From: Roseburia sp. CAG:309
Lineage (GTDB): Bacteria; Bacillota; Clostridia; Lachnospirales; Lachnospiraceae
Length of the DNA stretch: 9,478 nucleotides
Reading direction: 5' to 3'
Assembly: GCA_000434115.1 (NCBI GenBank)
Contig: FR894016.1
Location: forward strand, 7,452 to 16,929
Below, piece by piece: positions 6,911-9,478 of the stretch. Below the pieces are notes generated by a model. That model was not told the origin of the DNA. It did no database searches and was given only the letters and a program-made list of their open reading frames with translations. The position numbers and the translations under genes were made by a program. The first letter of the stretch is position 1. The number at the start of each line of letters is the position of its first letter.

Positions 6911-6957
6911 AGAATCCTTCCATCTTCAACTTTGGAAAAAGATGGAAGGATTTTTAT
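6911..6957. terminator. Strong intrinsic terminator between convergent genes
   Basis: AATCCTTCCATCTT (6913-6926) pairs perfectly over 14 bp with AAGATGGAAGGATT (6939-6952) across a 12-base loop and is followed by TTTAT. The minus-strand tail (CTCTTTTATT) is also T-rich, so it probably serves the DnaA-like gene and the convergent TPR gene. Confidence 0.92.
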
Positions 6958-6968
6958 ACAGCACAAGT

Positions 6969-7011
6969 CCGGCAGGCACCGTGAAAAATTGCGGTCAAAA
7001 GAATCTGCCGG
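6969..7011 (-). other. Nested stem-loop just past the TPR gene stop
   Basis: CCGGCAG (6969-6975) pairs with CTGCCGG (7005-7011), and ACCG (6978-6981) pairs with CGGT (6992-6995) inside it. It begins three bases beyond the TAA of the minus-strand gene. No clean T-run follows on either strand, so it may protect the 3' end of the mRNA or support the terminator further on. Confidence 0.45.
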
Positions 7012-7013
7012 TA

Positions 7014-7628
7014 TTATAATTCGTCGATTTCGTGGAGAAGACTTTCTTTTCTCGCAATAGGCGAATGTTTAATCTCATCGATCAGATCTGACAGAAGATA
7101 ATTTTTATGATCTTTTTTGTAAATTTCTGCCAATGAAAGACAGGCAATCCGGTTTTCCGGGTCGTAGTCAAGGCAGAGCCGGCAGGCTTCGGCGGCATGG
7201 GTATAATCGTCAGCTTCCAGGTAAGCCCGTCCGAGAGCTGTCAGCGTCTGTAAAAAATTCTGGTATGTCTCGTCATAGGTGGAAAGCGTCTGAAAATTGC
7301 CGACACCATAGGCAAGTTTCAGATCTGTGTTTGTATACTCGGACAGATCCATCATTGGTAATTCGATGAGACGGCGCAATGCGTCAAGATAATGAAGGAT
7401 CGTGTCATTTTTGGCCCCTTCCCAGGGAATCCTTGCGGTATCGGGGGTAAAGAGCGGAAGATGTGAAATATCCTTATTGCGGGTATGATTCGCCTCTTCT
7501 TCACGTTGCCAGAAAAGGCTGGATTCTTTTTCCTGTTGTTTCGTTGCCTTGCGCTTTTTGTAATGCATCCATGCGATAAAAATCAGGAAACAGACAAAAA
7601 AGGAAGGAAAGCGGAGTGATACCATCAT
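7014..7628 (-). CDS. Membrane-anchored TPR-like protein of unknown function
   Basis: The product is 204 residues. A hydrophobic segment (about 7-21) is followed by a very basic stretch (HYKKRKATK), which fits a single N-terminal anchor with the body in the cytoplasm by the positive-inside rule. After a charged linker (30-75) comes a helical region. Residues 127-157 read like one tetratricopeptide unit (ALGRAYLEADDYTHAAEACR and on to DYDP), with a second, weaker unit from about 159. TPRs usually carry protein contacts; no catalytic motif is visible. The start at 7626-7628 has AGAAAGGA (minus strand, 7637-7644) eight bases before it; a second ATG follows directly. The gene is divergent from the small membrane gene at 7874, and the 193-base repeat element lies between them, only six bases upstream of this ribosome site, so its promoter must lie in or across that element. 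I do not recognise a named family. Confidence 0.8.
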   Translation of the reverse strand: MMVSLRFPSFFVCFLIFIAWMHYKKRKATKQQEKESSLFWQREEEANHTRNKDISHLPLFTPDTARIPWEGAKNDTILHYLDALRRLIELPMMDLSEYTNTDLKLAYGVGNFQTLSTYDETYQNFLQTLTALGRAYLEADDYTHAAEACRLCLDYDPENRIACLSLAEIYKKDHKNYLLSDLIDEIKHSPIARKESLLHEIDEL

Positions 7629-7665
7629 AAAGTAAGTCCTTTCTTTAATGTAATTATTCAGGACA

Positions 7666-7748
7666 CCCCTCTCTCCATATTCGCATTTCGAACACTTCGT
7701 GTTCTTTCTCGCCTTTGATAAGGCTAAAAATGCTCATATGGGGAGGGG
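7666..7748. other. Branched fold in the left half of the element
   Basis: The outer stem pairs CCCCTC (7666-7671) with GAGGGG (7743-7748) and CCATAT (7675-7680) with ATATGG (7736-7741). Next comes GCATTT (7683-7688) with AAATGC (7728-7733). Two hairpins branch inside: GAACAC-TTC-GTGTTC (7690-7704) and GCCTT-TGAT-AAGGC (7711-7724). This is a three-way junction on paper; the pairings are seen and the fold is inferred. The partial copy keeps the inner helices but not the outer stem. Confidence 0.6.
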
Positions 7749-7752
7749 AGCC

Positions 7753-7838
7753 CTATTAGGATCTCAATGTATGGAAATCAAAGCCTCTTACGTGCAAGCA
7801 CGACGATTCATTGATTTCCATACATTGATCCTGAATAG
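7753..7838. other. Long hairpin in the right half of the element
   Basis: CAATGTATGGAAATCAA (7765-7781) pairs perfectly over 17 bp with TTGATTTCCATACATTG (7811-7827). Past a two-base bulge, GGAT (7759-7762) pairs with ATCC (7828-7831), and CTATT (7753-7757) pairs with AATAG (7834-7838). The 29-base loop holds its own short palindrome CGTGC-AA-GCACG (7791-7802). There is no T-run after it, so it is not an ordinary terminator. Confidence 0.85.
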
Positions 7839-7873
7839 TTACAATATTATATAACTATCAGGAGGATATCAAT

Positions 7874-7969
7874 ATGCTTAGCCGTAAAAAACAAAAAATC
7901 GTCGCAGCAGTTATCTGCGGAGTGCTTATTGTAGCTATGCTTGCAGGCATTATATTACCTTACGTATGA
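7874..7969 (+). CDS. 31-residue single-span membrane peptide
   Basis: This short gene has an ideal AGGAGG (7860-7865) eight bases before the ATG and ends at TGA 7967-7969. The peptide opens with a basic head (LSRKKQK) and then has one long hydrophobic stretch (about residues 9-31: IVAAVICGVLIVAML and on to ILPYV). It would sit as a single helix with the positively charged N-terminus inside. It lies 41 bases before the VanW-family gene on the same strand, so co-transcription is likely. There is no cleavable signal peptide. I know no named family for it: a small membrane regulator or assembly partner, or a toxin-like peptide, are the options, with no evidence to choose. The strong ribosome site argues that it is really translated. 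Confidence 0.75.
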   Translation: MLSRKKQKIVAAVICGVLIVAMLAGIILPYV

Positions 7970-8010
7970 TTGTAATACTTTTTTCAACAATATGCAAGGG
8001 AGGTCTTTGA

Positions 8011-9478
8011 GTGCAGAGAAAAAGAATGCTGCTCGCCTTTGTTGTCATTTTCATGATGTTTGGTATAATCGCCGCGTATACGTATGTTTCGTATGCGAGT
8101 CTGCGCCCGAAAGACGGGACGATCTGCGAAGGGGTTACCGTAGAACATGTGGCAGTTGGCGGAATGACAAAAGACCAGGCACGGGAAGCGGTCAGCGAAG
8201 AGACGGCAAAAAGGGGAAGACAGGTATTAGAGGTTGAAGTAAGTGGCAGTGTTGTGACGACGACACTTGCAGAAGTGGGGTATACATTTTCGGCGGAAGA
8301 ATTTTTGGATGAGGCGATGAAAGTCGGCAGAAAAGGAAATCTGATCGAAAATTATAAAGAAATAAAACAAGCCCGGAAAACGGGGGTTTCTTTTGGCATA
8401 AACCGTCAGATGGACGAAAAAGTGCTGAAGAAATTTGTAAAGAAAAAATGTAAAAAATTGTGTACCAGTGCGCAGAATGCACAGGTTTCGATGGAAAATG
8501 GAGAATTTGTATACAGTGAGTCCAAAGAGGGAATCACACTGGATGTCGCAGCGACCGTTGAAAATATTCAAAAAGCGGTCAGCGAAGCCAAAGACGATAC
8601 GTCTGCGATTCGTGTGGCGGCGACCGTCGAGGTGGAAAAGCCGGCCATTTCCAAAGAAACAGCGGAACGCTGTAAAGATAAGATTGGAAGCTTTTCGACG
8701 ACGTTTAATGCCGGCAATGTAAACCGTTCCAAAAACGTGGCAAATGCCGCGAGACTGATCAGCGGTTCCGTCCTTTATCCGGGCGAGACATTCTCCGTTC
8801 ATGATGCGATCTCTCCGCTGACGGAAGAAAATGGATATTATGCCGCAGCGTCCTATAATCAGGGAAAAGTAGAAGATACCCTTGGCGGTGGAGTATGTCA
8901 GGTATCTACGACCTTGTACAATGCCGTGCTCCGCGCAGAATTGGAAGTTGTAGAGAGAAGTCCGCATTCTATGGTTGTCAGTTATGTCGAACCATCGATG
9001 GACGCAGCAATCGCGGGGGATTATAAGGACTTTAAATTTAAAAATAATACGGAAGTTCCGATCTATATACAGGGTGGCACATACAACGGAACCCTTTATT
9101 TTAATATTTACGGGGAAGAGACACGCAGTGAAGACCGTAGTGTGACCTTTAAGTCAGAAGTTACCGATACGATCGAACCGGGAGCGGATAAGATCACATA
9201 CGATAAGACAAAACCGGAATCGTACGAGAGCGTGACGCAGGAGGCACATACCGGATACAAAGCCATTCTCTGGAAGATTGTTGATGAAAATGGCAAGGAA
9301 ACCAAGACACAGGTAAATTCCAGTACGTACGCGGCTTCTCCGCGTTATGTCACAAAGGGCGCGAAGAAAGAAGAGGCAAAACCGGAGGAGACAAAGGCTC
9401 CGAAGACAAAGGCAAAGCCGGAAAAAGATACTACGTCGCAAAAGAGAAAAGCGGCGCAGACCGAACGCACGCAGCAGA
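8011..9478 (+). CDS. VanW-family wall-associated protein, 3' end beyond the window
   Basis: I choose GTG 8011 because AAGGGAGG (7996-8003) lies seven bases upstream; the next in-frame ATG (8026) would place the ribosome site too far away and trim the basic head. 489 residues are visible, with no stop. In order: basic start and one membrane anchor or signal anchor (about 6-27); a PG_binding_4-type region (about 40-200; GVTVEHVAVGGMT at 41-53 begins it); the VanW domain (about 226-355) with NAGNVNRSKN (233-242), LYPGETFS (255-262), GGGVCQVSTTLYNA (292-305) and SPHS (317-320); a G5-like beta segment (about 370-447); and a Lys/Glu/Thr/Pro-rich tail from about 449. It is expected outside the membrane at the peptidoglycan. 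VanW was first seen in some vancomycin-resistance clusters, but its biochemistry is unsettled, and this chromosomal type, like Bacillus YoaR, does not imply resistance. It follows the small membrane peptide gene, probably in one transcript. Confidence 0.9.
   Translation, partial: MQRKRMLLAFVVIFMMFGIIAAYTYVSYASLRPKDGTICEGVTVEHVAVGGMTKDQAREAVSEETAKRGRQVLEVEVSGSVVTTTLAEVGYTFSAEEFLDEAMKVGRKGNLIENYKEIKQARKTGVSFGINRQMDEKVLKKFVKKKCKKLCTSAQNAQVSMENGEFVYSESKEGITLDVAATVENIQKAVSEAKDDTSAIRVAATVEVEKPAISKETAERCKDKIGSFSTTFNAGNVNRSKNVANAARLISGSVLYPGETFSVHDAISPLTEENGYYAAASYNQGKVEDTLGGGVCQVSTTLYNAVLRAELEVVERSPHSMVVSYVEPSMDAAIAGDYKDFKFKNNTEVPIYIQGGTYNGTLYFNIYGEETRSEDRSVTFKSEVTDTIEPGADKITYDKTKPESYESVTQEAHTGYKAILWKIVDENGKETKTQVNSSTYAASPRYVTKGAKKEEAKPEETKAPKTKAKPEKDTTSQKRKAAQTERTQQ

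Larger units (their letters stand above)
7650..7842. mobile_element. Compact element with terminal inverted repeats (MITE-like or structured intergenic repeat)
   Basis: The ends are GTAATTATTCAGGA (7650-7663) and TCCTGAATAGTTAC (7829-7842), inverted repeats matching at 13 of 14 positions. The trinucleotide AAT lies directly outside both ends and may be a target duplication, though three bases prove little. There is no coding capacity in its 193 bases. Inside are two consecutive folded modules, at 7666-7748 and 7753-7838. The first module recurs at 5999-6085. The element takes up most of the 245 bases between two divergent genes. Whether it was moved by a transposase acting in trans or is a host-evolved structured repeat cannot be told from here. 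Confidence 0.72.

Noticed and set aside
7753..7838. Long hairpin as an intrinsic terminator
   Set aside because: The stem is long enough, but no T-run follows on either strand and its loop is 29 bases.
5999..7842. CRISPR array or paired IS ends mobilising the DnaA-like and TPR genes as one unit
   Set aside because: The repeats are not regularly spaced, the two copies lie in the same orientation, one is truncated, and no transposase or cas gene is between them.
8227..8967. 246-residue minus-strand open frame antisense to the VanW-family gene
   Set aside because: The plus strand carries clear VanW motifs; the minus frame is Phe/Arg-rich and has no recognisable domain.
8011..9478. Vancomycin resistance locus because of the VanW domain
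   Set aside because: No vanH, vanA/B-type ligase, vanX or vanRS pair is visible; VanW-family proteins are common chromosomal wall proteins in Firmicutes.

Overview
The window looks like part of a chromosome of an anaerobic gut-type Firmicute, most likely family Lachnospiraceae; the genus cannot be fixed from the sequence. The reasons are the monomeric group-B-type [FeFe] hydrogenase, the Gram-positive style ribosome binding sites (GGAGGAG, AGGAGG, AAGGGAGG), compact operons separated by strong hairpin terminators, a VanW-family wall protein, and the overall protein style. No rRNA, tRNA, CRISPR array, complete IS or phage gene was seen.

Layout. (1) Bases 1-564 hold the 3' end of a sensor histidine kinase. 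(2) Bases 565-2242 form a self-contained hydrogenase transcription unit: a promoter whose -35 box lies inside a near-consensus Rex (NADH/NAD+ sensor) operator, the hydrogenase gene, and a bidirectional terminator. Just past the terminator is a short minus-strand scrap that reads like the tail of a lost convergent gene. (3) Bases 2296-5958 form a two-gene operon from a near-consensus promoter: an O-antigen-ligase/Wzy-type membrane polymerase with a large extracytoplasmic insert, overlapping by ATGA a cobalamin-binding-type radical SAM protein. (4) Bases 6116-6957 carry a monocistronic DnaA-like AAA+ ATPase that lacks the DNA-binding domain, ended by a 14-bp terminator shared with the convergent downstream gene. 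(5) Bases 7014-7628 on the minus strand encode a membrane-anchored TPR-like protein. (6) Bases 7650-7842 are a compact element with terminal inverted repeats that fills most of the divergent intergenic region; a partial second copy lies at 5999-6085. (7) Bases 7874-9478 (plus strand) carry a 31-residue single-span membrane peptide and then a VanW-family protein that runs off the window.

The genes do not form one pathway. The hydrogenase is a fermentative redox valve, the polymerase/radical SAM pair suggests envelope glycan work, the VanW protein acts at the cell wall, and the DnaA-like ATPase may touch replication control. The most unusual items are the structured repeat family, the DnaA domain-III-only protein, the Rex site over the hydrogenase promoter, and the small membrane peptide whose upstream region is the repeat element.
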